DNA of 64,000 nucleotides from Saprospirales bacterium (GTDB taxonomy: Bacteria > Bacteroidota > Bacteroidia > Chitinophagales > Saprospiraceae), in assembly GCA_016703765.1 (NCBI GenBank), contig JADJBL010000001.1, forward strand, positions 124,001-188,000, in the 5' to 3' direction. How positions within the stretch are numbered: position 1 is the stretch's first letter; each line of letters opens with the position of its first letter. The notes below the pieces were generated by a model. The model searched no databases. It had not been told where the DNA came from and was given only the letters and a program-made list of their open reading frames with translations. A program made the translations under genes and the position numbers. Shown piece by piece: positions 24,534 to 33,986 of the stretch.

Positions 24534-27302
24534 CTACACCTCCGAAGGGGACTTCCCAAACCGCTGCTTGAAGCTCCGCGAAAACGCCCGCGCATCGCTG
24601 TACCCCGCCTCGGCAGCCACTTTGGCAATGGAGTCATGGGTGCGGTTCTCCAGCAATTGGCGGGCTCTGTCCAGTCGAACCTCCACGAGGTACTGCACCG
24701 GCGTCAGCCCGGTCAGGCGTTTGAGCTGGCGGAGCAGGGTCGATTCGCTCATGGCGAATTCGTCGGCCAGCATGGGGATGGTGAGCATATCGCTGGAAAG
24801 ATTTTTTTGCACAAAGGTTTCGAAACGCTCCAGCCATTCCCGGTCGGTTGCAGACAAGGCCGGGGGAGCGGCCTCTTCCAGCAGATTCTCCAGCCGTGCA
24901 GCCTGGTTGCGGAGCAAATTGCCGATCCGCGCCAACAACTCTTCCTCGTCGAAGGGCTTGAGGAGGTAGTCGTCGACCCCGATGCGCAGGGCATGCAGCT
25001 TGTCCTTCGCCTCGGCCCGGGCGGTGAGCATCACGACCGGAATGTGCCGGGTGGCGTCGTTTGACTTGAGCGCTTCGAGCAGCTGAAAACCGTCCATGAC
25101 GGGCATCATCAGGTCGCTCAATATTAGTTGGCAGTTTTCAATATTCAGTTTTCGGTTCAGGGCTTCTTCTCCATTTCCGGCGGTGATGACGTTGTATTTT
25201 TCGGAAAGGATCAGCCTGATATAGTCCTGCAACTCGGGATTATCTTCCACTACGAGTATCGTCGCCTTCGAGCTATCTTGCTTTTTTTGGATAGCTTCCG
25301 GAGTTTCCTCACTAAAAACCGAAGACTGAAAACTGAGCACTGAAAACTGAGCACTTTCTGCCAGCGAAACCGGCCACCACACCCGAAAAACCGACCCCTC
25401 ACCCAACGCACTCTTTACTTCGATATTTCCGCCAAAAAGCCGGGCGTATTCCTGGCATAAGGCCAGGCCAATGCCGGTGCCTCCTTCGGCGGGCTTGTCT
25501 GGGCGGGAGGTCTGGAAGAAGCGGTCAAACACGTGCCGCAGGTCGTCGGGATGGATGCCGGGACCGGAATCGGCTACTTCCAGTTTCAACATCCCCTCAT
25601 TCACCGATAGGATGGCCTTGATCTGCCCGCCTGGAGGGGTGAACTTGAAAGCATTGGAAAGAAGGTTGTTGAGGATCTGGCGGCATTTCGCCGGGTCGAT
25701 ATGGGCGGCGAGGGCATCGTCCATATTTGTTTCGAAAGAAAAATCGATCCGGTGGCGCTCGGCCAGCGACTCGAATTGGACGAACTGGTTGCGAAAAAAC
25801 GGCGCAAGGGCCATGGGCTGCAGGTTCGCTTCCATCTTGCCCATTTCCAGTTTTTGCAGGTCGAGAATCTCATTGACCAATTCCTGAAGCTTTTGGCCGC
25901 TGTGGTCTGCCATTTCAAGTAGGTGGGCTTGCTTTTCATTGAGTTGGCCTCCTTTCAGCAGGGTCTGGACGGGGCCGAGGATAAGCGTGAGCGGCGTACG
26001 CAGCTCGTGGCTCACATTGGCGAAAAAGTGCGATTTGGCGGCGTCGAGGCTTTTGAGTTGTTTGGAAGTCTTTCGCTGTTTGTATAGGCCGATGAAAAGG
26101 CCGGCAGCCAGCAACACCACCAGGATGGTGATGATCAGTGAATTGCGCAATTGGGATTTTCTCGACTCAAGGGCCAGTTCCGTACTCTTTTTCTCGGCAT
26201 CCAGCTTGTCTTTTTCCAGTTGCAGGTAGTAGTTCTGCATATCGAAATCTGCATTTCGTTCCTTGAGTTCTTTTTCATGGAAATACCGCTGTTTGGTGTA
26301 GTTCAGGGCCTCTGCATACAGTCCCTCTTCTTCGGCGTATTGCGCTTTCAGTTGAAAAATGCCGGATAAATGATCGTGAAGCTGCAGTTTTTCGGATTTG
26401 GATTGCGCCTCCTCCAGGAAGGATTTGGCCAAATCCCGGTTTTCCCTTTTCCATTCCAGGCCTGCCAGGGATTTGAGCATATTTACCTCCTGCCAGGGAT
26501 CGGGTTTTTCCCGGCTGAGATGGAGCGCCTTTTTGTAGTAAAGCCCGGCTTCATCCAGGTCGTTCCGGGCGTAAGCCAGTTTTGCCCGTCCTGATGCGAC
26601 CATTAATGCGATATAGCTTTCACTGGATTCGATGGGGTCGGAAATGGAGAATTGATCCAGTGCATCGATATAAGTTAAAGCCTCGTCGTAGCGCCCGGTG
26701 CTTAATGTGCAGTCGATCAGGCGGATGAGCATGTATTTGATTCCCGATGTATCCTTGTTTTGCCGGGCATTTGCCAGTAACTCCTTGAATCCGGGAAGGA
26801 TCTGATCCAGCGGAAGATAGGTAAGGCTTTCTTCCAATTTGACGAATTTAGCTTTGTTGAGCGCTGTTTGGTCGTTCAGCTGTTCGTACAGGTCAATAGC
26901 CTTTTCTATGTGAAAAACTGCTTTGCCGTGAATCCCTGCTGCGGAATAATAGCGGTCCAGACTCATATGGACGCTGGCTTCCCTCCGAAGATCCTGCTGC
27001 CGCTTGGCAAGAGCAACGATCTCTTCCCCCACAAAAATGGCTGCAGGCAGGTTGAAGCGCCGCTCCAGCTTGATCATGATGGAGTAATAGTTGTGGTACA
27101 GACAGTCGAAATCCGCGCCGCAATGGTCGCGCACCACTAAGAGGATGAAGTGCCGGGAAGTGTCGGAGGGCGAGTGGTCCAACCGGGTTTCGATGATGGG
27201 CCACAGCGCGTCAGCGCCATTGGCGCCGTTTTGGGCTTGGAGGTTTTCGAGGAATCCTGCCGCCAACAAAAGCGGCAAAATCAAACGAAAAATAAATTTC
27301 AT
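24534..27302 (-). CDS. hybrid two-component sensor/regulator (HTCS 1) with TPR input
   Basis: A 922-residue one-protein signalling chain. Signal peptide at 1-23; TPR-like helical periplasmic region at about 70-340; one transmembrane helix near 385-405 (LIITILVVLLAAGLFIGLYK); HisKA with FFANVSHELRTPLTLILGP near 424; HATPase with GGTGIGLALCQEY; receiver from about 680 (ILVVEDNPELQDYI, acceptor Asp in ILSDLMMPVMDGF); AraC-type HTH at about 830-922 (MLADEFAMSESTLLRQLKRL, IAKVAAEAGYSDARAFSRSF). The linker between HATPase and receiver (SAQFSVLSFQSSVFS) and a loop inside the receiver (NRKLNIENCQL) are encoded by AT-rich word repeats. It follows the CotH gene by 36 bp and precedes carbonic anhydrase 1, the likely target. 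Confidence 0.93.
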   Translation of the reverse strand: MKFIFRLILPLLLAAGFLENLQAQNGANGADALWPIIETRLDHSPSDTSRHFILLVVRDHCGADFDCLYHNYYSIMIKLERRFNLPAAIFVGEEIVALAKRQQDLRREASVHMSLDRYYSAAGIHGKAVFHIEKAIDLYEQLNDQTALNKAKFVKLEESLTYLPLDQILPGFKELLANARQNKDTSGIKYMLIRLIDCTLSTGRYDEALTYIDALDQFSISDPIESSESYIALMVASGRAKLAYARNDLDEAGLYYKKALHLSREKPDPWQEVNMLKSLAGLEWKRENRDLAKSFLEEAQSKSEKLQLHDHLSGIFQLKAQYAEEEGLYAEALNYTKQRYFHEKELKERNADFDMQNYYLQLEKDKLDAEKKSTELALESRKSQLRNSLIITILVVLLAAGLFIGLYKQRKTSKQLKSLDAAKSHFFANVSHELRTPLTLILGPVQTLLKGGQLNEKQAHLLEMADHSGQKLQELVNEILDLQKLEMGKMEANLQPMALAPFFRNQFVQFESLAERHRIDFSFETNMDDALAAHIDPAKCRQILNNLLSNAFKFTPPGGQIKAILSVNEGMLKLEVADSGPGIHPDDLRHVFDRFFQTSRPDKPAEGGTGIGLALCQEYARLFGGNIEVKSALGEGSVFRVWWPVSLAESAQFSVLSFQSSVFSEETPEAIQKKQDSSKATILVVEDNPELQDYIRLILSEKYNVITAGNGEEALNRKLNIENCQLILSDLMMPVMDGFQLLEALKSNDATRHIPVVMLTARAEAKDKLHALRIGVDDYLLKPFDEEELLARIGNLLRNQAARLENLLEEAAPPALSATDREWLERFETFVQKNLSSDMLTIPMLADEFAMSESTLLRQLKRLTGLTPVQYLVEVRLDRARQLLENRTHDSIAKVAAEAGYSDARAFSRSFKQRFGKSPSEV

Positions 27303-27338
27303 CTAAGGCAAAATGAGTTCTGTGTTTAAAGGTACCAA

Positions 27339-29510
27339 TTATCTCCGGATCTTCACCACCTTGCCTCTCCCCAGCACCCGGCCTTCCGCAGTAAAACTGT
27401 AGAAAAAGATCCCCTCGCCATACTGCTCCAAAGAAAACCGGCCGGCCTGGCCGGCTGTCAACTCCATTTGGCCAACCTGTTTCCCCAGGGCGTCGAACAG
27501 CGCTAACTCCCCTTTTTTCAATTCGGGATGTTCGAAGGAAAATTTCAGTTCCGTCTGGAACGGATTGGGATACACCTCGAGCCTCAGGTCGCCAGGGGAC
27601 AAGCCTTCCGAGACATTGTTGATATTGCATTCTCCGGGCATATTGGCATCCATCCAGGTCAGGCGGTTGACGAGCCAGGTCTTGAGGAAATTGAGCTCCT
27701 GCTCATACGTGGCGCCCACAAAATCGTTGGGCCAGACGTACACGCCGATCACCGGCCATTTCTCAAAATTCCGGATTCGGGCCTCTTCGATCAGCAGCGC
27801 GTTGTCGTCGATAAATTGCAACAGGCTATCGGTATGCAGTCCCGCCTGCCTCAGTTCCTCCCAGCGGCACTTGGTCATATCCTGGACCTCGGGCAGGGTA
27901 GAGAGATCCGCCACCCAGAAGGGACGCAGATAGCCCCAGTTCGCCCATACGTAAGACCAGCCCGAGGGGCCCGGACTTTCCGTTCCGAAATCGAAATTGC
28001 CGTAAGCCAGGTTGAGGTCCCAAAGCGGGCCGAAGTGGATTTTGCCGCCGTTGCTGTCCTTTTCCTTGTACATGAAAAAACTCAGCTTGTACGCGTCGAT
28101 TTGCTTGAAAATTTCCGTGGGGATCCAGTAATCTATCCAGGAAGGTACATCCACATACTGGTCGTACACCTGGCTCATCGTGGGGCCCGCCATGGCGTCT
28201 TCGAAGTCCATGACGTAGTCGCGGAGGTAGTTCTTTTGCACCTGCAGCAGGTCGCTGTGCGGAGGATCCTCGTACCTGAAAAACACATCCGAGGTGTGAG
28301 GAGAATACCAGCCGTCGTCCTCGCCGGCGTCGTGCCGGTCGATGGCGAAAATATAACCTCCGGTAAGCTCGTCGCCCGCGATGTCTTCGGGGTTCAGGGT
28401 GGCGATGTCCACGCGGTTGGCGTCTCTTTTTACTTTCTCGGTCAGCACGTACAGGCCCTCGTATTGGCCATTAATAAGGAGTTCGCACCAGCGGGTGCGG
28501 GGCGTGTAGCGGCCGGTCTGCCAGCCGATATGGTAGGATAGCACATTGCGCATCAGGCTTTTGTCGCTGTAGGGGCCGTGCAGCACCCAGTCGTTTTCCT
28601 CGGGCATGCCGAGCAGGGAGACATTGTTATTTTCGCCGTCCTCATCCTGGGTCTCAAAACCATAGTTCTTTTTCGGAAAAGCCTGGGAGGAAGAGCCCCT
28701 GACCTCTATGCCGATCTTCCCGTCGTACCCGTTGAAAGCATCCGTCAGGTAATTGCGCTCCGTGGGTCCGTTGTCGATAATGCCGAGCTGAGCTTCGATC
28801 TTGGGTTCGTTGGGAATCGTTTGTCCATTTGTATTGATGACCAACAGCGGGAGGTTGGAGGAAAAGAAAGGCGTATAAAACCAACTGGGCACGGGGTCGT
28901 AAAAATTGCTCTCGTCAACGATGCCGAAGGACAGGAAAAAGATGGCCGACATATCCGAGGAATTGGCGGTTGCATTGTGCACCTGCACGGCGAGCGTATT
29001 CGTGCCTTCGACCAGCAATTGACTCAGCTGTTGCTGGGTGATCAGAAAAGCTTCGGGCGACCCGCCCTGGTACATCAGGGCTTCCCGGTCCACAATCGAA
29101 TAGGCGGAAAAGGGGGGCGCGATACCGGCCGTTCCGATATTGGCGCGGGCAATTTCCACCCCGTTCAGGTAAGCGACGAAGGCATCGTCGTAGTCGGCAT
29201 GGAGGATGGCCGATTCGAGTTTGGAGGTATCGGTCACCACGAATTTTCTTCTCAAATGCACCGAAGCGACTGGGGAGATGATGGTGTTGTCGTCTCCAGC
29301 CGCATAGCCGATGCCACCCGTTCCCTGGGCCCAGCCCGAATCGACGAAAGAGGTGAGGGCCCAATCGCCCGGCGGTTCAGATGTGCCGGGCCGATATCGC
29401 CACAAACCTTCGGCTAATACGGCGGTTTCCCAATGGTCGATGCCGGATTGGGCGGCAACCATGAAAGGGAGGAAGAACAGGAGCAGGGAAAAGACTTTCT
29501 TGCCACACAT
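27339..29510 (-). CDS. CotH-like kinase family protein with T9SS sorting domain
   Basis: A 723-residue secreted protein. Signal peptide at 1-20 (MVAAQ). Residues 25-200 are a galactose-binding/jelly-roll-like domain (AVLAEGLWRYRPGTSEPPGD). Residues 225-620 carry the CotH fold: NYLTDAFNGYDGKIGIEVRG then SSSQAFPKKNYGFETQDEDG, DWVLHGPYSDKSLMRN, GQYEGLYVLTEKVKRD, and GKIHFGPLWDLNLAYGNFDF. The C-terminal 75 residues are a T9SS sorting domain (EVYPNPFQTELKFSF). CotH proteins are atypical protein kinases in Bacillus spores; surface function in Bacteroidota is unknown. Likely co-transcribed with HTCS 1. Confidence 0.88.
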   Translation of the reverse strand: MCGKKVFSLLLFFLPFMVAAQSGIDHWETAVLAEGLWRYRPGTSEPPGDWALTSFVDSGWAQGTGGIGYAAGDDNTIISPVASVHLRRKFVVTDTSKLESAILHADYDDAFVAYLNGVEIARANIGTAGIAPPFSAYSIVDREALMYQGGSPEAFLITQQQLSQLLVEGTNTLAVQVHNATANSSDMSAIFFLSFGIVDESNFYDPVPSWFYTPFFSSNLPLLVINTNGQTIPNEPKIEAQLGIIDNGPTERNYLTDAFNGYDGKIGIEVRGSSSQAFPKKNYGFETQDEDGENNNVSLLGMPEENDWVLHGPYSDKSLMRNVLSYHIGWQTGRYTPRTRWCELLINGQYEGLYVLTEKVKRDANRVDIATLNPEDIAGDELTGGYIFAIDRHDAGEDDGWYSPHTSDVFFRYEDPPHSDLLQVQKNYLRDYVMDFEDAMAGPTMSQVYDQYVDVPSWIDYWIPTEIFKQIDAYKLSFFMYKEKDSNGGKIHFGPLWDLNLAYGNFDFGTESPGPSGWSYVWANWGYLRPFWVADLSTLPEVQDMTKCRWEELRQAGLHTDSLLQFIDDNALLIEEARIRNFEKWPVIGVYVWPNDFVGATYEQELNFLKTWLVNRLTWMDANMPGECNINNVSEGLSPGDLRLEVYPNPFQTELKFSFEHPELKKGELALFDALGKQVGQMELTAGQAGRFSLEQYGEGIFFYSFTAEGRVLGRGKVVKIRR

Positions 29511-29722
29511 AATTCAGCTTATTTGGGCTTTAAAGTAGCAAAATTTGGCCGGGAAAGGTGACCCAATTCCGTTCATCCCTAGCGTTTCGTTTTGACGGCC
29601 AGGAGATTTTCTCATTGTTTTGAAAAGTATTGGTTAGTTTTAATGTGGGAACCGTTCGATCCCCTTCCATCCCAAAACCAGTAAAAGCAACCTGAATTAC
29701 CACTTGATGTCCGCACATCCAT

Positions 29723-32700
29723 GTGCAAACTCTTTATTTCCTGGTACTTGTGGTAGCTTACATGCTTCCCGGCTTGCAGGCGCAGGAGTATATAGCACAG
29801 GTAAAATACTTTGGTCTGGAGGACGGCCTCTCTCACAGGGATGTGCAATGCATCCACCAGGACCGTCAAGGGTTTATCTGGATCGGCACGAACTACGGGT
29901 TGAATCGCTTCGACGGGTACGATTTCAAATGGTTTACCAAAGAAAAAAATGGCCTGCAGTCCAATATTATCAGCCATATCCTGGAGGACGAGGATGGCTG
30001 GATGTGGTTAATTTACAGCAAGTCCCGGGCTTTTCCCTCGCCGTTGAGCATCGATCTGTTCAATCCCCTGACGGAGGAAGTACTTTCTCTTGAGGAAAGG
30101 TTTGGCAAGGCCCTTCCTTTCGAATTAAGGGATATTTCCAGTTTCGCTGCCTCACCGGATGGTCGTATCGCCTTTGTTACCACGGGGAAAAAACTCATTT
30201 TGTACTCCCACGAAAAAGGTTTTGAAACCGCCGACCTGGACATATATCCCTTTTCGCTGGCTCTTTTTTCGGAAAGGAATACGATCTTTGGATACGCTTC
30301 AAAGAATGACCCCAGCCTCAAAGACGTCCTTGCCGAAATAGACCTGAACGGTAAAATTCGCAACCGGTATGAGCATGACTTTCCTTTCCAATACAACTAT
30401 ATCGGCGGTATGGACCAAAACGGCGACCTCTGGTATATGTTGAAACATTGGGACCGCCGCTGGAAAACCGACCAGAAAGGGAAAATATTCAAGATCGACG
30501 CCCAGGGCATTGAGCTGGAATTTCCACTGACGCAAACACCATTGCCCCCCGGTTCGGTCAACCTCGACATCCCTGCTTATTCCAATGAATACCGCTTTTG
30601 GATAAGCCCCAATGACGGTTTTTTCTGGCTTTTCGGACGTCACAGCTTCCAGGTCTTTCACCCGGCGTCGGGCTGGTACAGCGAATTGATTTCCTCCTAC
30701 GAAGGTCTGGCCCACCCGAATGTGGTTTTTTTTGACAACATGGACAAGGCCTGGGTTGGGACGGAATTCGGGCTTTATGTGATCGAACTCAACAAAAACC
30801 CTTTTCTCACCATAGCCCACCAGAGCGCCGATGAAAAACAATCCGCTTTCAGGGGTATCACCGAGGATCCCGGGCATACGCTATGGGCATGTATCGACAG
30901 AGGGCTGGGCTGGATCAGCCGTTTCAGGCCAAAAGGCCGCCACTTCGAACGCGAAATAACCGAAAGGGAAAAAAGCGAATGGGGAAGGGGCTACAAATAT
31001 GGCATTTTCACCGACAGCAAGGGGTTCGTATGGTTTGGCTCGGGCGAAGACGAGGTCATAACCCGGTATAACCCGGCTGACGACACTTATAGGGTCATCC
31101 CCAATGCCCTCGCGCGCAAAACGGGCGAAAACAAGGTTAACATCTGGTCTTTTTTCGAAGACCGGCAAGGGCGGATCTGGTTCGGCACCGATGCAGGGGT
31201 GATCGGCTACGTCGCCGAAAACCTGGTAGTGAACACCCTCGGCGAATTGGAAGGGGTGAACCCGAAAGGAGGCTGTATCTACCAATTTCTGGAAGATAAA
31301 AATGGCCGGGTATGGGTCGCCACCGACAACGGTTTGTTTACCCTTCACCCGAAACAAAACAAGGTCAGCGCCTATAGCAGGGGTGGGCTATTTTTCCTCC
31401 GGGAAGGGGTTTTTCACATCCATGAAGACGACGACGGTTCTTTGTGGTTGGGCGCCAGTGGCCTGGGGCTTATCCATTGGTATCCGGATACCGGGAAATA
31501 CCAGCAATACACAAAAGCCGACGGGCTGTCGAACAACACCATCTACGCCGTTTACGAAGATGAGCACGACAACCTGTGGATGAGCAGCGACTACGGGATC
31601 ATCCGATTCGGTAAAAACACCCACCGGGTTACGGCTTATCTCGAAAAAGACGGCATTGCGCACCGGGAGTTCAACCGCATTTCCCATTTCCAGGGAGAAG
31701 ACGGTATGATCTACTTCGGAGGCTTAAATGGCATCACCGCCTTCTATCCCAAAGATCTGGAGGGGGAGGCCAAAAATGTCGGTATTCCGTTGGTACTGAC
31801 CGGATTTCAGCAATTTGACGACCGCCAAAATGAACTGATCGACAAAACCATTGCACTCCGTGTCTCCAATACTATCACTTTAGCCCCTAACGACCATTTC
31901 TTTCGCGTCGAGTTTGCCTTGTTGAATTTTATCGAAACTGAAAACATCCAATATGCCTATAAGATCGAAGGGGTAGATGCCGATTGGACTTATCAAATGG
32001 AAAACTCCATTCGTTTCAGCCGGCTGCCTTTCGGCGGACATATTTTGCGCATCAAAGGGCAGGCGCCCAACGGGCAATGGTCGGAAAATGAACTTGCCAT
32101 AAAAGTGTTGGTATTAAAGCCCTTTTATCTGCAAACCTGGTTTCTCATTTTCTTTTTCCTGGCTATTCCGGTCTTTGCATTGAGTTTTTACCGCTGGCGG
32201 GTCTGGACCCTTCAAAAAAACCATCAGCACCTGGAAGCCGAGGTGTTGCGGCAAACCGGAACCATCCGCAAACAAGCGGAAGAACTGCGGGAACTCGACA
32301 AAATGAAAAGCCGCTTTTTTGCCAATGTTTCCCATGAGCTGCGCACCCCGCTGACCCTGATCCTGGGGCCGGTTAATACCCTCCTGAAGTCGCAGGAATG
32401 GAGCCCTAAAAGCATCGGCCTCCTGAAGACGGTGCATTCGAATGCCCAGGACCTGCTGAAATTGGTATCCTCCATTCTGGACCTGTCGAAAATGGAGGCG
32501 GGCAAATTGGAAATGAATGAACAACCCCAGGCTTTGTTCCATTTTCTCAGGCGTTTGGTTTCCAATTTTGAATCGCATGCCCAGCAAAAGGGTATCGATT
32601 TTCTTTTCGAATACCGGGCGGAGAAAAACCTGCAATTGCTGCTGGATAAGGAAAAACTCGAAACGATCATCAACAACTTCCTATCCAATGCCTTTAAATT

Positions 32701-33856
32701 TACGCCAGGCAAAGGCGCCATCCACGTGCAGGCTGATGACCTGGGCCATTCCATCCGGATTTCGGTGAGCGATACCGGAAGGGGCATTCATCCCGGCGAC
32801 CTTCCCTTTATTTTCGACCGTTTTTTCCAGTCGCGGGCATCTGATATGCCCACGGAAGGAGGCGCCGGCATAGGCTTGGCCCTCAGCCAGGAACTGGCCC
32901 ATTTGATGGGGGGATCCATACAGGTAGAAAGCGAATTGGGCAAGGGCAGTACGTTCAGGTTCGAATTTCCGAGAAAGGAAGTGATGGGCAGCATGATTGT
33001 GCCGGAAACGGAGATCACCCAATCCCTTCCATCGGAAATGCTTAACGGATCTTACGAACAACACTCCCCCGAAAATGGATGCATCCTGATCGTCGAAGAT
33101 AACAACACATTGGGGGCCTACCTGCAAAGCATTTTATCGGCCGACTATAATGTCACTTTAACGCAAAACGGGGCGGAGGCCCTGGAAGTATTGCCCGAAT
33201 TGTCGGCATGCGGGATCTGGAAGAAAAACGGAGGGGTGGTCCTTTCGGATATCATGATGCCGGTGATGGATGGTTTTCAATTGCTCGAACGCATGAAATC
33301 CGACCCCTGCTTCGCTCATATCCCGGTCATCATGCTGACGGCCCGGGCTGACATGCAGGATAAACTGCACGCTTTGCGCACCGGGGTGGACGACTATTTG
33401 CTGAAACCTTTTTCTGAGGACGAACTGAAGGCCCGGATATCCAACCTCCTGGGTCATTACCGGCAGCGCGGGGCGCTCTCAGGGGAATTGGAGGGAGCCG
33501 GTCCGGGCGAGGACGAACCCGGGTTGCCTTCCATAGCACCCGACGATCTCCTCTGGCTGGAACGCCTGGAATCGGAAGTGCGTGAATCCGTTCAAGATGA
33601 TAGGCTAACCGTTCAGTTGATAGCGTCCAAAGTCTTCCTCAGCGAACGGCAACTGCACCGCCGCCTGAAAGCTATTACGGGCCTCTCTCCCAATGAATAC
33701 CTCCGCGAAATACGTCTCCAGGAGGCCCGCAGGTTGTTGGAAAGCCGCCTCGTCAGGAGTGTCAAGGAGGCCGCTTTCCGTGTTTGCTTCCGCGATGAGA
33801 AATACTTCGCTCAAATTTTCAAGGCTCGTTTCGGGAAAAACCCCTCCGAAATCTAG
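29723..33856 (+). CDS. hybrid two-component sensor/regulator (HTCS 2) with propeller input
   Basis: A 1377-residue canonical HTCS. Signal peptide at 1-20; periplasmic two-component-regulator propeller repeats to about residue 700 (LSHRDVQCIHQDRQGFIWIG, DNLWMSSDYGIIRFG); Y_Y_Y domain at about 720-795 (YAYKIEGVDADWTYQMEN); transmembrane helix near 803-822; HisKA H-box FFANVSHELRTPLTLILGP near 865; HATPase (GGAGIGLALSQEL); receiver from about 1121 (ILIVEDNNTLGAYL, Asp in VVLSDIMMPVMDGF); AraC HTH from about 1275. The start is GTG at 29723. In known HTCS the periplasmic ligand is often a glycan fragment; here the next gene is a carbonic anhydrase, so the ligand is unclear. Divergent from the CotH gene. 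Confidence 0.94.
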   Translation: MQTLYFLVLVVAYMLPGLQAQEYIAQVKYFGLEDGLSHRDVQCIHQDRQGFIWIGTNYGLNRFDGYDFKWFTKEKNGLQSNIISHILEDEDGWMWLIYSKSRAFPSPLSIDLFNPLTEEVLSLEERFGKALPFELRDISSFAASPDGRIAFVTTGKKLILYSHEKGFETADLDIYPFSLALFSERNTIFGYASKNDPSLKDVLAEIDLNGKIRNRYEHDFPFQYNYIGGMDQNGDLWYMLKHWDRRWKTDQKGKIFKIDAQGIELEFPLTQTPLPPGSVNLDIPAYSNEYRFWISPNDGFFWLFGRHSFQVFHPASGWYSELISSYEGLAHPNVVFFDNMDKAWVGTEFGLYVIELNKNPFLTIAHQSADEKQSAFRGITEDPGHTLWACIDRGLGWISRFRPKGRHFEREITEREKSEWGRGYKYGIFTDSKGFVWFGSGEDEVITRYNPADDTYRVIPNALARKTGENKVNIWSFFEDRQGRIWFGTDAGVIGYVAENLVVNTLGELEGVNPKGGCIYQFLEDKNGRVWVATDNGLFTLHPKQNKVSAYSRGGLFFLREGVFHIHEDDDGSLWLGASGLGLIHWYPDTGKYQQYTKADGLSNNTIYAVYEDEHDNLWMSSDYGIIRFGKNTHRVTAYLEKDGIAHREFNRISHFQGEDGMIYFGGLNGITAFYPKDLEGEAKNVGIPLVLTGFQQFDDRQNELIDKTIALRVSNTITLAPNDHFFRVEFALLNFIETENIQYAYKIEGVDADWTYQMENSIRFSRLPFGGHILRIKGQAPNGQWSENELAIKVLVLKPFYLQTWFLIFFFLAIPVFALSFYRWRVWTLQKNHQHLEAEVLRQTGTIRKQAEELRELDKMKSRFFANVSHELRTPLTLILGPVNTLLKSQEWSPKSIGLLKTVHSNAQDLLKLVSSILDLSKMEAGKLEMNEQPQALFHFLRRLVSNFESHAQQKGIDFLFEYRAEKNLQLLLDKEKLETIINNFLSNAFKFTPGKGAIHVQADDLGHSIRISVSDTGRGIHPGDLPFIFDRFFQSRASDMPTEGGAGIGLALSQELAHLMGGSIQVESELGKGSTFRFEFPRKEVMGSMIVPETEITQSLPSEMLNGSYEQHSPENGCILIVEDNNTLGAYLQSILSADYNVTLTQNGAEALEVLPELSACGIWKKNGGVVLSDIMMPVMDGFQLLERMKSDPCFAHIPVIMLTARADMQDKLHALRTGVDDYLLKPFSEDELKARISNLLGHYRQRGALSGELEGAGPGEDEPGLPSIAPDDLLWLERLESEVRESVQDDRLTVQLIASKVFLSERQLHRRLKAITGLSPNEYLREIRLQEARRLLESRLVRSVKEAAFRVCFRDEKYFAQIFKARFGKNPSEI

Positions 33857-33859
33857 CTT

Positions 33860-33918
33860 TTGTCCGATTTCTCCCCCCATGTTGTCCGATTCTTCTCCTC
33901 CCCCCGGTCCTACCTTTG
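33860..33918 (+). promoter_or_regulatory. direct-repeat operator and -7 box of carbonic anhydrase 2
   Basis: Two identical 10-mers TTGTCCGATT at 33860-33869 and 33882-33891 (22-bp pitch), followed by a perfect TAnnTTTG box TACCTTTG at 33911-33918. The proximal repeat begins 29 nt before the box, almost the same geometry as at carbonic anhydrase 1. It lies immediately after the HTCS 2 stop codon. Confidence 0.7.
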
Positions 33919-33986
33919 ACGTCGGCATATCGCGTATGTTGACCTGATTTGATTTTGCACCCATATTATTAAATAAAACATTAAAA

